Below, in pieces: positions 11,966-24,461 of a stretch of 64,000 nt of DNA (its first letter is position 1; the number at the start of each line of letters is the position of its first letter). The DNA comes from Zhengitettix transpicula (Eukaryota > Arthropoda > Insecta > Orthoptera > Tetrigidae), in assembly GCA_037074705.1 (NCBI GenBank), contig CM073590.1, positions 40,757,895-40,821,894 on the forward strand. The letters run 5' to 3'. The position numbers and the translations under genes were made by a program. The notes below the pieces were generated by a model, which did not search any database, had not been told where the DNA came from, and saw only the letters and a list, made by a program, of their open reading frames with translations.

Positions 11966-13460
11966 CCGCATCTGCCTTCCAAAATACTGAATCGCATGCC
12001 CGATTTAGGACATCGAGGGTTGAGGAGGAAAGAACTTCAATATTCTGTCAGAGTATGTTAAAATTTATATGTTCTGTCCAGAAAAATTAATATACCACAA
12101 TGAAAGTGTTTACAGTTCATAGATTGGGAGAGTAGCGCATATACCTCAGAATGCCACCAACTACAGATTATTATATTCACCCAGAAATCCTCATACATGA
12201 ATTACAGTAATACTTACTTGATGGTGCTCCAAGCTCAATTTTAGTTTGAATTTTCACATTAATGCAAGATACATTACATCTAGTTCATTGCAAAAATCTA
12301 ATAATTTACAATTGATTACCATGATCTCGTTTCTTTTGTTTTCTGATTGACCGTAGGAAATATTCCAAAAAATATTCTCGAGTTTTTACGCAATGCTTTA
12401 ATTTACTTGTTATAATAATCTTTCTTACCGTAAAACTCTCTTCGTCAGTTTTCCTAGCTTTTCATTGTTTGGTACAACAGGACATAAAATTAATGAGCGG
12501 GAAGTATATTCAGATAATTTAAAGTTTTTTAACTCATGAAGTATAACTTAGAAAAATTTATCTATAGTGAATATAGAATCCAAACAATACACAGGAGAGA
12601 CTCAAAAATAAATACACAGCTGATGTTATTTATTGATCGTCAGTTACAGAGAAACGAAGTGGTCTTCAATTTGGAAAACACAAAAAAACAGAAGCTTTAT
12701 GTTCATTTATTAGCAAGAATTTCTTTGTGATATTTAACAAGCACACTTTATTTTGGATTTCCCGTAATATTTAGTTCACAACTTACTAAAATGGTATATG
12801 TAGTGCAACGATTTATCAGTATTTGAGATAATAATTTTCTACAACGGATTATTGATCATGCAGAAAAGACATAAAGGTTAATTTTAAGGAATGAAGGGAT
12901 GTGATACTTGCAAATTATCTTTAAAAAATATTGTATTATTATTGTTTACTTCCTATATCAACGTGAGTGAAACTATAAAAACTTGCCTGTACAAAACACA
13001 GCAAAAATGTACACCACGAGGGGACTTAATCAATTTAAATAAAAATTATAATGATACGGTTTTAAATAAATCACCAGAATAAATATAACAACATCATGGA
13101 TTTTTTTTGACTTATTATTAATTTTAATAAGAGTACTTCGCTGACAAAGTAATATATAATCTAAGTGAATATTAATTGCATTAATAATTTTATTTATTAT
13201 TTTTTTATCATTTCTAAATATGGAAATAGTACCGAACACATTTTTTGTAACTTTATATATATGCGTGGCAATTATTAATTATGACTTTTTCCCATATTGT
13301 AATTTTTAATTCTTGGAAAATAAAAACACTTACTTGCATACATATGGCCGATGTCCCTATAAAAAAGCTGATAAAAACGTAAAGTTCTTTAATATCTAAT
13401 ATAATCTGACAATTATCTTTTAATAAATAAATAAGAAATACAGTCACTGTGTTAGAAAAA
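11966..13460. other. AT-rich DNA without recognisable features
   Basis: Short open frames (for example 12536-12730 and 12891-13082) have low-complexity composition and no motif. No repeat was recognised. Confidence 0.4.
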
Positions 13461-13466
13461 ATTATA

Positions 13467-13673
13467 AATCAATTAAACCAAAATTCATTTGGATACAACG
13501 TTTCCTCCAATTTGTGAGATTTTATCATGAAAACAGGTAAATTGCGGCTCCAATTGGCATAAAATGCAGTACACGGCTTAAAATTCAAAATTGGGGATTA
13601 CCTGATTAACTTAATAAGTCTCAAAATTGTCAACGAAACGTTGTATTCAAACTAATTTTTGGTTTAATTGATT
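13467..13673. mobile_element. MITE-like foldback element
   Basis: About 207 bp with imperfect terminal inverted repeats of roughly 70-80 bp. The left arm begins AATCAATTAAACCAAAATTC (13467) and the right arm is its inverted partner ending TTTTGGTTTAATTGATT (13657-13673). A conserved internal block reads ATACAACGTTTC on the left and GAAACGTTGTAT on the right. No coding capacity is present. I could not define a clean target-site duplication, so the transposon superfamily is open. Confidence 0.7.
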
Positions 13674-13679
13674 ACTAAT

Positions 13680-14470
13680 TTTTCTGACATATTGGCCATT
13701 TTGCTAATTAATTAAACTTCTTTATTAACTTGAGAATGCTTGACATTTTCAGGTGAAACTGAGAATAATAATCCAACGACCAACACGACCCACCAGCGTA
13801 TGACAGAAAATTATTTTCAATTTTTCGCACTTCCTAAATGTTTGAATAAAGGAAGAGTTAAAAATATATTCAGATTATTTTATCCGGTCTTCCTATATAG
13901 TTTTGTGAAATATTCTGGAAGTTCAATATGTTTCATAAGCGAAACTTTACGCGAAACAAAGGGCTTCGATATATTACAGAGATATAAAAAGTAAAAAGAT
14001 TGCCTATCATCAAAAATGATACTTAGCATGTGCTGCGAGCTGGTTGTGGAGGTTAGGCGCCGACTCTGGAAACATTTTTTGTCCCGCAGAGAATCGCTCT
14101 GTGGGGCAACAAGTGGCAGACACGCATTGTCTGGCGCAGCTAGGCCATGTGTCCCAAACTACACGTAAACGGTATGGTTATTGCGGAGATGTGAAACAAA
14201 CATTAGACAATAATTTTCTTTAATAGTTTCGCAGAACAATAATTGACTACGGTATTAATGTAATTATAGCTACCCAGCACAAAATGACACAGTAAAGTTT
14301 CAAGATTGTCTCTGTTTTTAATGGAAAACAATATTTTTATAGTATAACACAAAACAAACATATGAACGTTTTGCAGATATGTGAGAATTACAAAATTAAC
14401 AAGTCCAAGAAGAATGATTCAGCATAAGGGTCTCTTAATAAACTATACTAAGAACACTAAATAACTGATA
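13680..14470. other. Non-coding DNA with a small GC-rich patch
   Basis: The part at 14035-14170 is less AT-rich than its flanks. It contains an imperfect 10-11 bp hairpin, GTCCCGCAGAG-AATCG-CTCTGTGGGGC (about 14090-14117). The open frame 13740-13994 has no motif I recognise. Confidence 0.3.
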
Positions 14471-14477
14471 ATTATGA

Positions 14478-14520
14478 TGATATATCTATCTATCTATCTA
14501 CCTATATATCTATCTATCTA

Positions 14521-14553
<33 letters not shown>
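14478..14553. repeat. TATC/AT compound microsatellite
   Basis: TCTA/TATC tetranucleotide units run directly into an uninterrupted AT tract. The TATC part resembles the 3' tails of the LINE family in this window, so it may be the expanded remains of a LINE tail. Confidence 0.85.
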
Positions 14554-14554
<1 letters not shown>

Positions 14555-14555
<1 letters not shown>

Positions 14556-15500
14556 CAATCTTCTCCCACATATAAAATTATTAAAACGAGAGTAAAATTA
14601 ACAATTTATTAGAATATCATAATTATACCGAGCTAGAAAAATATAGTACGTTGTTTAACAATGAATAATTATTTTCATCCTATCATAAATACTTGTTTTC
14701 CGTCAGTTATAAATATTGTAAAGTGATTTCATAAAATATATTTACTACAAACTTCATTAATAATCGAATAGTTACTTTTAAAATAGAAATATTTTATAAT
14801 ACAGAGGAAACTAGTTAAATTTGTATTTTCAGAAAGTAATTTTTAATTTTTTTCAAGTACAAAGATACACACATAACAGTTGAACCTTCGACTGGACGAT
14901 TTAGCTTAACGCATTTTGTTCCGTTAATTACGTCTGGAACAAAAATATTGAAATTGTGAGTGGAGTTGAAAATACACTGCTACAACGTATGATTGCCCAC
15001 GCTTTATGATGTCTGGGTTAAAATTGCGACTCTATATAAGTAACTGCTTTTCCAAGAGCCAACGCCTTAACCAACGCTTCGTGAAACGTAAATACTGAAT
15101 TTACGGTTATCACTTTAGAAGACGAATTTAATACCTCATAAATAATACTTATAGAAAGAAATAGTATCGAAAATTAAGTCAATACTATACAAAATAATAT
15201 AAAATTTCAATGTGTGCTAAATAGCGGATAATATTTACTAGCTATAAAATTAATATCATTCTGAAACAAAAGTTTGTTGAAGACTGTAAAAAATATTAAT
15301 TTAATAATCACAGTGTATCAGTCTTTCTGCGATTGACTTCCAACGAGACTATAAGAATTGTAGTTCAGCGTGCAAACAAAATGTACAAATAATATATTTT
15401 CTCAATTATGTTAATCGTAATTATGTTCTTCTCCTCGATTCCCCAAATTGCTCATGTGATTACGAAAAATTTATTCGATTCATAAACCTAATACCTTCGT
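14555..15500. other. AT-rich DNA without recognisable features
   Basis: No open frame above 60 codons and no recognised repeat. Confidence 0.4.
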
Positions 15501-15501
15501 A

Positions 15502-15998
15502 TTTTTTTTTTCTTTGGGCAACTCCCCTTTAATAGCATAGGAAGGGATTTGAAATGGGGGATGCTGAAGGGTGGAGGAAGGTAGCCAAGGGTAACTAGGG
15601 CCCCCGGGCTATGGTTTAAGGATCCTACCCGGCATTCTCCTAAAAGAAATGCAGGACAAACCCTAGAAAAACCTGCGTCAGGTAGGTCGGGCATTGGGTA
15701 CTTGTCCCACGCCCTTTCGATAGCGGGAGAGGAGTTTTCTGTGGGGACGCAGCATTCCCTTCTCCGTTCCTCGACCAGTTTAGAAGGCAGCAGGCCTACT
15801 ATTCCAATGGAAATAGCGGACAACTCTTGACGTATACCCAAGGTCTGTGACCCCGGAACATACACCTCTCAGAACAGGCCGAGGTGCCTCGGCTTGTGGG
15901 AATCTTAGTTCAAAAACGGAGAGGAAAAGGCATCCCCAAAGGTAGCCCCTTCGTATCTCTCCTAAAAGGTTCGACCTGCGAGAGAAAATCCCTCGCAG
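15502..15998 (-). mobile_element. A-tailed retroposon of the ~500-560 bp family, copy 1
   Basis: First of five related copies. The + strand starts with a T run and ends at a hairpin CTGCGAG...CTCGCAG (about 15976-15998), so the sense strand is minus with an A tail at 15502. Conserved landmarks shared with copies 2-4 are TAATAGCATAGGAAGGGATT near the tail, GCATTGGGTACTTGTCCCACG in the middle, and the short palindrome CCGAGG-TG-CCTCGG. A minus-strand open frame (15488-15865) has a core that recurs as PMPDLPDAGF in other copies. I do not recognise the protein or the element family. Compared with copies 2-4 the first ~30 bp after the T run are missing. Confidence 0.8.
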
Positions 15999-15999
15999 A

Positions 16000-16860
16000 T
16001 CCCTTCGTAAAATATTATATTTTCCGCTTTTATAATTACTAATATGTAAAATTAGTATGAGATATTATGCTAATATTCTGAAAATACTGTATTGTTTTTT
16101 GTAATAAGTTTTGCAGTACAAAAACACATTCTTTAATTAATTCATATTCGGACATCGACAAACAGATTATATCAGCGAAAGGGGCCCCAAGCCTTGAAGC
16201 CCTTATTAAAGGGCAATAAAATTTATGGAACTACAGGGAGCGAGGCCAAGTAGATACACTTAGTAAATGTTATTTTCATGTTATTCGAAAAATAACATCA
16301 TATTGTGGATATCAAGGTGTTCTCGGAAGGTAACGATTTTAAGAAAAGGTAACGATATAACTTCTTCCCTGGGGAAACCAGTAGCTCAAAAGGAGTTTTC
16401 CCCTACCTGACCGGAGTGCCAAATAAAATTTAGGAAATACAATACTCGAACCAACATATTTTATTTTTTTCCCCTACCAAGATATAAATTAAACAATAAA
16501 ATTCAGAAAAAATAAAAAAGACATCTCCCTGTGAAGTCGGTAAGGCACAGAAGGGATAAGGTGCTAATATAGAAATAATAATAATAATAATAATAATAAT
16601 AAAGAAGATGTTCGCAATCACGGGTTTACCTATAGGAACGCAATATTTTGCCAGGCTTTAAATATGCGACCAATTAGGTGCTGATATTCTATTCATTAGT
16701 CACAAAGATCATCCCAGAAGGTTATTTATCGCCATTCAAAATCGCTGTTCAGAGGTCCATCACTGGAATTATTGTAGATATTAGGACAAATATTCAAAGT
16801 TTTTATTATATCGCTTCCTATTCTAGCTATAGGTAGTCAATGGTTGTTTCATTTTCTTTA
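16000..16860. other. Non-coding interval with an ATA microsatellite
   Basis: An AAT/ATA trinucleotide run occupies 16573-16604. No gene seen; the minus-strand open frame across the run is low complexity. Confidence 0.5.
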
Positions 16861-18183
16861 AAGATTTTGCGATTTTAAACTCGGATGGAAATGAGTATTC
16901 ATCAGAATGGGAAACAATTACCTGCGGTGTCCCTCGGGGCTAGATTTTGGGACCCTTACTTTTCATCAGTTACATTAACGCTTAACCGAATTATTTAGAT
17001 CTCTTAAAATCAGTCCTTTACGCTGACGACACAAATTTAGTAATCACGGACAGCGAATCGCAAACGTAGCGTGAAAAAATAGATATTGCGATGAGCCGTT
17101 TCATCAGTGGTTCATAGCAAAAACATTTTCCCTTAATGTAGAGAAAACTAAAATCGTTAACTTAATTTCAACCACAAACAGTTTAACTTCAAATTCGAAG
17201 AACATTTCGGAGCATGCGCCTTTCCTTGGTCTGTTGATTGACAATAAATTGAAATGGAATCACCACATAAATAAACTCTCTGGCAAACTTAGCAAAATTT
17301 GCTTCACATTAAGAGTGTTAGCTCGGGAAAGCGATAAATGTACCTCTAAAGTGGAATATCATGCATATTTTAATTCTGTATTGTCTTACGACATAGCAAA
17401 CTGGGGTCGTTCACTTCACGAGTTTCAAACTTTTGAACCACAAAGGAGGGCATTACGAATCATACCTGGTGTATATTTAAATGACAATTGAAAGCCTTTG
17501 TTTCGGAATCTTGAGATTTTAACATTGCCTTGTACGTAATTCTATAAATTTTAAAGTTTGTCTGGAGAAACATCAATTCATGCGCCCAAATAGGAGGAAA
17601 TCATTCATACAAGACTAAAAATCGCTCTCAACTCCGCATAGAAAAACATCGCCTAAGCATTTTTGAATCAAGCATTCGTTATTCCGAGATAAACGTATAC
17701 AATAGTCTGCCGAAATAAAAACATTTAACTATACAAGATGTATTTATAAAGAGTAGTAAATCTTTGTTAATTAATCTAGAATGTTACTCTGTGAAAGAGT
17801 TCGAAGATAGGAAGGAAAGATTAGATCCTTTTTAATAAAATAGTTTGCTGGTATCGTATGAAGTTATGGTATTATTTTACGATTATAGTCTTGTAGAATT
17901 TAACTGCCGACTTATTTTCTTTTTCATGTTCGACGGGAATCGAAGTAAGATTTGCTGGCTCGAAACTCCGCCGAATGAAAATTTAAGAATAATATTTTTT
18001 TTTCTTAAAATTTCTATTATATTAGTATATTTAATAACTTTGCTTTATATTATTTACTTTTTTGTTAAGTACAATGTTTGACTTTTTATGTTTGCAATTG
18101 CAATATTTTATTCTTTTTTTCTAATCTTATAATATGACGTATCCTATTTACTAGACCGAGGACTAATGGAATGAATAATAAAT
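16860..18183 (+). mobile_element. Decayed LINE (non-LTR retrotransposon) copy A
   Basis: A 5'-truncated copy carrying the back half of a reverse transcriptase. A CGVPRG-like block (about 16922-16940) is followed by the catalytic YADDTN motif (about 17019-17037) and then LGLLIDNKLKWNHHINKL (about 17225-17280). Stop codons and frameshifts break it, so it is dead. The 3' end matches the other copies: ATGACGTATCCTATT, then GAGGACTAATGGAAT and an AATAAT tail. It is the same family as copies B and C but more diverged. Confidence 0.85.
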
Positions 18184-18290
18184 CGAATCATTACAATCAT
18201 CGTTGCTTCTGCGACTTTTCTTTCCAACTAAATTTTTCTTCTTATCTTTTAATTCCTAACGTTTTCTAGTTTTGAATGTATATAATTTGT

Positions 18291-18536
18291 TCTGAAGACC
18301 ATTTCAACAGCTTAGAATTTCCATCTATATCCAACTGTTATTTTCCATGGTTCTGCACAATAAAGAAGTGGTTCTGCACAATAAAGAAGTGTGCATTGAA
18401 TAATTTTGTTGCATTATATGTATGCTTCGTATTTCTTGGGATTTTTTTTGAGTTTATTATGTTGGTATGCAGAACCATGGAAAATAACACAGTTACATAT
18501 AGATGGAAATTCTAAGCTGTTGAAATGGTCTTCAGA
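18291..18536. repeat. Long inverted repeat (hairpin) with 110-bp loop
   Basis: The left arm (18291-18357) and right arm (18468-18536) are inverted copies over 67-69 bp with only a few mismatches. Both contain TTTCAACAGCTTAGAATTTC or its complement and end at CCATGGTTCTGCA. The loop holds a perfect tandem duplication of a 21-bp unit starting GGTTCTGCACAATAAAGAAG (18349-18390). There is no coding sequence. It could be a foldback transposon or a young inverted duplication, and transcripts would form a long dsRNA stem. Confidence 0.9.
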
Positions 18537-18544
18537 TCAAGTTA

Positions 18545-19420
18545 TAGACATTCACAAATCCCTCCGAGACTCCCGGTAAACCGAAATCACCTAAAACAGC
18601 CCCCGTTCCCTAATAGAGTTATAAAATACTCTCCGTAAATAAAAAGTCAGAAATACTTCTTAAAACACCAAAACAGTCCATGTACTTTAGAAAAGGTAAA
18701 ATACAATCCGTGTACTTTAAAAAATAAAATAAAACCACATCCGTTAAACATAATTTCCGGTACTCTACTGCCCGGACTTTGAAAGTCAAAAATAGTCCCA
18801 GTACCGCAGTAAGAAAAACTCTGGGCACTATAAGAGAGTCCAAAATATTACTAGTACCCTAATAGAGTAAAAATTATTCCGGTCCTCTTAAAACCGTAAA
18901 AAAATAACCTCGCTGCCCTAAGAGATTAAAAAATATTACAGGTTTCCTAATAGAGTCAAAAATAAACATCGTACGTGAAGAGCGAAAATATTCTCTCGGT
19001 ACCTAAGAAAATTAAAAATTCTTCGGTTCATTAAAGGAGTAAAAAATATTCCTGGTAAGTTAAGAGAGTAAAAAATAGACCAGGTCTCATAAAAGAGTAA
19101 AAAATACTCCCAGTACCTTTAGACAACCAAAAATACTCGTTACTCAAAAAAAAATTCAGCGAGACAAAATACCTTATACGAATCTAAAATATTTTCATTT
19201 CATGAAGAGAATCCTAAATATTCACTTTAACCTATGTTACCTCGAGTTTGTCAAAAGTAATCTCGGTACCGTAAGAATATGAAAAATATTCCCGGTATCT
19301 TAAAAGAGCGAAAATACTCCTGGTAGCTTAAGAATGTCAAAAATATCCAGGTTCTTTAAAGAGTCCAAAATACATCCTGTAATTTAGATTATCTTAAACA
19401 CTGTATCGGTAAAACACACA
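18545..19420. repeat. Degenerate minisatellite, ~30-38 bp units
   Basis: A unit approximating CGGTACCTTAAGAGAGTAAAAAATAYTCC recurs about 25 times with heavy divergence and variable spacing. Examples lie at 18860-18905, 18985-19025, 19045-19110 and 19270-19325. It begins just after the right arm of the preceding hairpin. Confidence 0.75.
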
Positions 19421-19911
19421 TATCACCTATATCAGCAGTAAAAATTTGGTAGAATTCGCAGCACTTGTTTAAGATTTAAGTGGAACATTTATTCGACTTC
19501 CATCCCGACGTCTAGTGACAGAACTACGACTTAAACGGCATGCAGAATGTCATAATTAAAACAGCGACTTCTATAATCCCGGATTCGACACAAATCACGG
19601 TTGTTTTGTGTGTATTTTTATGGTACGCCAAATAATAAATTTCTGAAAATAAATTTAGAATCTGTACCTGACAAGTAAGACACAAAAAATGCTGCATTGC
19701 TTATGTTAAAATTGTTAAAAAAAATTAAAATAAATTTTAAACTGGTGCAGGGTGCATTTAGAGATATCTGAATTCTAAATTACACATAAATCTATGTTCA
19801 GATGGTTGTTTGACCGTGTTAATAAGGTAGCCTCGTGCGATTTGTAATTTAATTTAATTTAAGAAATATGCTGGACTCTGAAAGTCTAAGCCAGAAAATT
19901 TTAAGGAATGA
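19421..19911. other. AT-rich DNA without recognisable features
   Basis: Lies between the minisatellite and retroposon copy 2; nothing recognised. Confidence 0.4.
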
Positions 19912-20457
19912 TTTTTTTTAGGGGAACTGGCTACATGAGGGTAATCCAGTTTGGGCAACTCCCTTTTAATAGCATAGGAAGGGATTTGAAAGGGGGGATG
20001 CGGAAGGGTAGAGGAAGGTAGCCAAGGGTTACTAGGGCCCCCGGGCTATGGTTTAAGGATCCTACCTGGCATTCGCCTAAAGAAATGCAGGGAAAACCCT
20101 AGGAAAACCTGCATCAGGTAGGTCGGGCATTGGGTACTTGTCCCACGCCCTTCCGATAGCGGTAGAGGAGTTTGCTGTGGGGACGCAGCATTCCCTTCTC
20201 CGTGCCTCGACCAGTTTAGGAGGCAGCTGGCCGACTACTCCAATGGGAATAGCGAACAACTCTTCCCGTATGCCCAAGGTCTGCGACCCCGGAACATACA
20301 CCTCTCAAAAACAGGCCGAGGTGCCTCGGCTTGTGGGAACCTTAGTTCAAAAACGGAGAGGAAAAGGCATACCCATAGGCAGCCCCTTCGTATCTCTTCT
20401 AAAAGGTTCTGTCTGCGAGAGAAAATCCCTCGCAGGTTACCTGCGAGAGGATTCTCT
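19912..20457 (-). mobile_element. A-tailed retroposon, copy 2
   Basis: Full-length copy. The T run at 19912-19919 (A tail on the minus strand) is followed by GGCTACATGAGGGTAATCCA and then the same landmarks as copy 1. It ends with a hairpin CTGCGAG...CTCGCAGG (about 20413-20436) plus half of a second hairpin unit to 20457. Open frames occur on both strands; the minus frame (20077-20301) is the one shared among copies. No known family recognised. Confidence 0.85.
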
Positions 20458-20639
20458 TTCAGGATGTAATTTAAGGAACGAAACTTAGTAATATTAATAT
20501 TAGAAAAAAAATGATGCGATAAGAAATCTAGACGAACCGTTTCAGGAGATACAGACCCACCAAATGGCGTATAAATTACTCTTTGTGTGTCGTTATACCT
20601 AGGCTACGTCACGTAGAAATCTGCCCGTGGTGTACCGTG

Positions 20640-20801
20640 TTATTAATAGCCTTGCAGCTGCGAGTCGCCGGAAGAGCGCCGTTCTAGTCGCCACTTCTTT
20701 TGCACTAACTATAATGAACACTGCTTTTACTCGAACTGCGATTGTGGTTTCTATTTTAGCTTTTCAATTCCACAATACGCTGGTGTTTTAAATCTACTTT
20801 G
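20640..20801 (+). other. Candidate 5' exon with a short signal-peptide-like ORF
   Basis: A moderately GC-rich stretch ends in a strong donor TTTG|GTAAGTATG (GT at 20802-20803). It contains a 25-codon open frame (20714-20791), MNTAFTRTAIVVSILAFQF then a few residues and a stop, with a hydrophobic core like a signal peptide. About 100 bp upstream (20603-20615) is the perfect palindrome CTACGT-C-ACGTAG, which contains a CRE-like TACGTCA. No following exon could be identified, so this may be a 5' UTR exon, a small-peptide gene or chance. Confidence 0.25.
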
Positions 20802-20804
20802 GTA

Positions 20805-22095
20805 AGTATGATGGGCGTTGTCAGATAGTTCTCTAGTTATATTTGCGTTCTATTATAATTACAATATTTCAATAAACTGAAGAAAAATCTGCTATTGGAG
20901 AAAGTGTTATTCATTTTCAATTACAGGTATAGGTTTCCATACATGCAATTGTTTTAATAAACACACCTCAATTCAGTTTTTAGTAGTTGAATCTTTCTTA
21001 TCCTTCGGATAGTAGCTCAATTATTTAATTATAAAACACATGGTGGAACGATGGCTGCTATAATATGTGTAGAATAAAAAGAAAATTAACATTATCTACG
21101 GGAGGAATCTCTAATGACCAGTCGTACATAAATCGTAAAATAATTTAGACTTATAATCGATCTTAATTTCACTAAATGAAATATAATTATATAAGGAGCT
21201 TGGTAATTTGTAGAATTCCGTCTAAGCAAGCGAGATAAGAGGTGCTATGATCTACATTTAAATTTATTTTTATAGTAGCTCTGACGTAGTGATGCAACTT
21301 CAAACGACAACTTACCGGAATTCCAATGTTAAGAAATATTTTAAGAAATTTACGTCTGCATTGGTATGCATAATTACTTTTTACACCGTGTGCGCATTAC
21401 CTTATTAGCAATTCTCTAGAAAAGGAGAAACTTATTAAATCAAAGAAACAGTTATAGAAACAAAGAATTTCTTGGGAAACATTCTACTAGTAAATTAATT
21501 ATTCCAGAACAGAATAAATGCTTTCAATCGAAACTCAGCACTATAGCCCATAAAACTGTATTAAAGGATCACGATGGAAAGTTTTACCAATTCGCAGTTG
21601 ACGGTAACAACAATTATTTTTAATAATTATTTGGTCGAAAATCTATTTTTATAAAATACATTAAAAATATTTTCTATGATAAAATTATAACCTAGGTTTG
21701 TAATTTGGCAATTATGTGCTATGTATATGACAGATGGAATATTCGTACAGGACTACATAGTTGAATTAGAAAGTCAAAACGCCTAAAGAAATCAAATACG
21801 ATTTGGATGACGTTCATGGCACGTCTTCCCAAGCTTCAGAATGTTTCTATGATATTCACAAGTAATGAACATTGTTCGGTACGCAAATAAATGATGAAAA
21901 AATCAAGTGTTTGATGTTAATAAAAATATATTACTATGATGGGTGCCGCGTTCTGTTCAAAACGGTGACTAAACGCGACCATGTGGTCGATTTAGTGCCT
22001 GGTTGAGACCTTTTTGTCGCAATACCGACGGGTTTCTACATTGATACGTTATGGCTTCCTGGGAAGACAATGTCTGGGTAGTTTAGATAATGAAA
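20805..22095. other. AT-rich DNA without recognisable features
   Basis: Nothing protein-like or repetitive recognised. Confidence 0.4.
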
Positions 22096-22099
22096 ATTG

Positions 22100-22310
22100 T
22101 TGAATTGAGCTGTTTCCGCAACCACCTTGCTGTCCAGATTCGACCCATTGTCACTTTTTTCTATTTCCTACACGGAGAAAATTCACGTCGAATGAGATCA
22201 TTTCCGAGACCTGTTAGGAGGACATTACTTTATTGACGGGTTTAAAGAGTTGAGAATAACTGGCCGAGGTGTATCTGACTGAATTGAGATTGTATTGATC
22301 AATTAAAATG
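22100..22310 (+). pseudogene. Heavily decayed mariner/Tc1-type transposase 3' end
   Basis: Read across frameshifts, the stretch gives an ELFPQPPCCPDS...HCHFFLFPT-like segment (about 22106-22170). This resembles the mariner block HPPYSPDLAPxDYxLFP that carries the third catalytic Asp. About 70 bp on, a TGLK...RCIELxGD-like tail (about 22238-22290) resembles the transposase C-terminus. No intact frame is left. Assignment rests on motif order only. Confidence 0.45.
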
Positions 22311-24460
22311 AATTAATCCAAAATAATATACTTCTTACATAGTTTTGTAATCACATATTGACCTATAATTCTGTGTGTTTTAGCTAAAGTTATATTCCAT
22401 TGCCTCAAGTAGTAACTTGAAAATCGGATGTAACGAAACAAATTTAAATTTTAGATGACTTGATAATGAAACAAAATATTTCGGCATGAAACTCGAAAAT
22501 ATAACCCTCGGAGAGAATTTGACCATGAACCAAGTGAAGTGAGAAGAGAGACTTGGATTTCATATCTCCACGTGACTCCAGCTCGTGAAAGCCTCTCGAG
22601 AGAAACACGCGTTTGATAAGACCGGCAAAGGGCCAAGTGTGTCATTGAAAAGATGCAGCGCCTGGGCTTTCGACGAGTAACAGAAATTAATAATACCGCA
22701 TCTAGCACACGATGTTGCGGTGACGTTACATCAGCAAACATATCGCACTGTTTCGTTTTGCCATGGCTTTTTTCTCGAAATAATGAATAGCGAATATTAG
22801 TATAGAATTGACTAGAAAATAATTAAGTCGTCACCAATGATTTCATAAAGGAACTCTGCCTGGTCAATGAGACAGACGGGAACCTTAAAGGAATAATAGT
22901 TTCCCTGATTAACCTTTAAATATCAAATTTATGCCGTCGCTTGTACGATACGAATAAAAAATTAGTTTGATATTCATGAATTATAAAACCCTTGCATTTG
23001 CCCTAAGATTCTGATATTTTAGTACATACGTAAGTAAACGTGACATTTAACGTACATAACATTTCGGTCCAAAACATAGACATCATCTCGTGAAGCATTT
23101 TAATAGTTTTTAACCACTATTATGAATATTTTGTTGGCGTATGAAGAATTGATAAAATGTTTCACGTTTAACTGCGTCACAAATTAATCTCTTTTATTAT
23201 CTTTAAGCGCTTATATAATTTAGAAGGCGAAAGAAATTTTGGCTTCACGCCATACTCATATTATATTGTCTGATTAATAAATATAGATTTCAACCCAAAA
23301 TTTGAATATAAAATAAATAATGTTAAAGCCTTCAATACAAAACTGAAAAATTCATTGTACAACTTTAATTAATTAATTTAGAGAATTAAAAATGCAAATA
23401 CAAATTTAGAACTTTAAAAACACCGGTATGTGTATAATTAATAATTTATACATACCTACTTGTAATATTTTATATTCAATAAGTTAATCCATCTTAAATC
23501 CTGATAGAATATACAACTGAACTCTTTTCGAACTTCTATAATGACTTGTTAACGATATAAAAAGTCCAAATTATTAGCGAAAATCGTACAAATTTTAAAC
23601 AAATTAATCTACATTGGTAACCCCTCTTGAGGAATATCATAATATTAAAATTTTTGAATTACCACGTCATAGCTTTTTTATTAAATCGATGTAATTTTAA
23701 ATTATACGTGTACGTCGGTTGTTTTAAATAAATATATTTGTGAGTTATTTAAACTTGGGGGTTTGGATAGAATTAGTAGAATGTAATAGTAGATATCTGT
23801 TTTAATTATAATTTAATTTTAAATATTTACAGAAAATACTTCACGTAGTATGGCATAAAGTTTCCTGAAATATGGAATATTTAAACACAATTTTACACCA
23901 TACTGTAAATATATTTTTAGCTGTTGTGATACATACAGAAAAATTACGCGTCACTAATATTAGTAAATAAAAAATAATTTGAATCAAACTAATAACTGTG
24001 GTACACTTTCCAAGACGTATGGAACCAAATTAAAAAGAAATTGGAGCGACAGCTGTACGAAAACGGGTAAAAATAGGATTCATATATCAAACCACCAGAA
24101 ATTTTTACTCAATAAATAGAATCTCAAAACTAAATTTAGAGAGGAAATCATATTAGATCAAGAATCAGGATTGGCCGTACGAAACTAAATAATCTTCAAT
24201 GAATAGAGGAAAAAACATCTATCTGTAATCAGTGCAAGGTTCAAATCTCATACAGAATATAATCAAGGATTGCACAAAGTATGAACAGTACAAAAGAAAT
24301 GCACTGGGAGGAAATTTGAATCCACGAAATATTGGATTCTCCCAAGTTACAAGAAGAAATAATTAAAGTTATTAATATAATTGACTGTTTTTGGGAAATT
24401 TTAAATTTTTTAGTGGAATGCTTTGAAGTACCTCGATAAGTTTAATTTAAAAATCTATTC
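22311..24460. other. AT-rich non-coding DNA
   Basis: The open frame on the minus strand at 22451-22741 (96 codons) has no motif I recognise. No other structure seen. Confidence 0.4.
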
Positions 24461-24461
24461 G

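Noticed and set aside
20138..20488. 116-codon + strand open frame
   Set aside because: Lies antisense inside retroposon copy 2 and recurs in other copies; repeat sequence and not a host gene.
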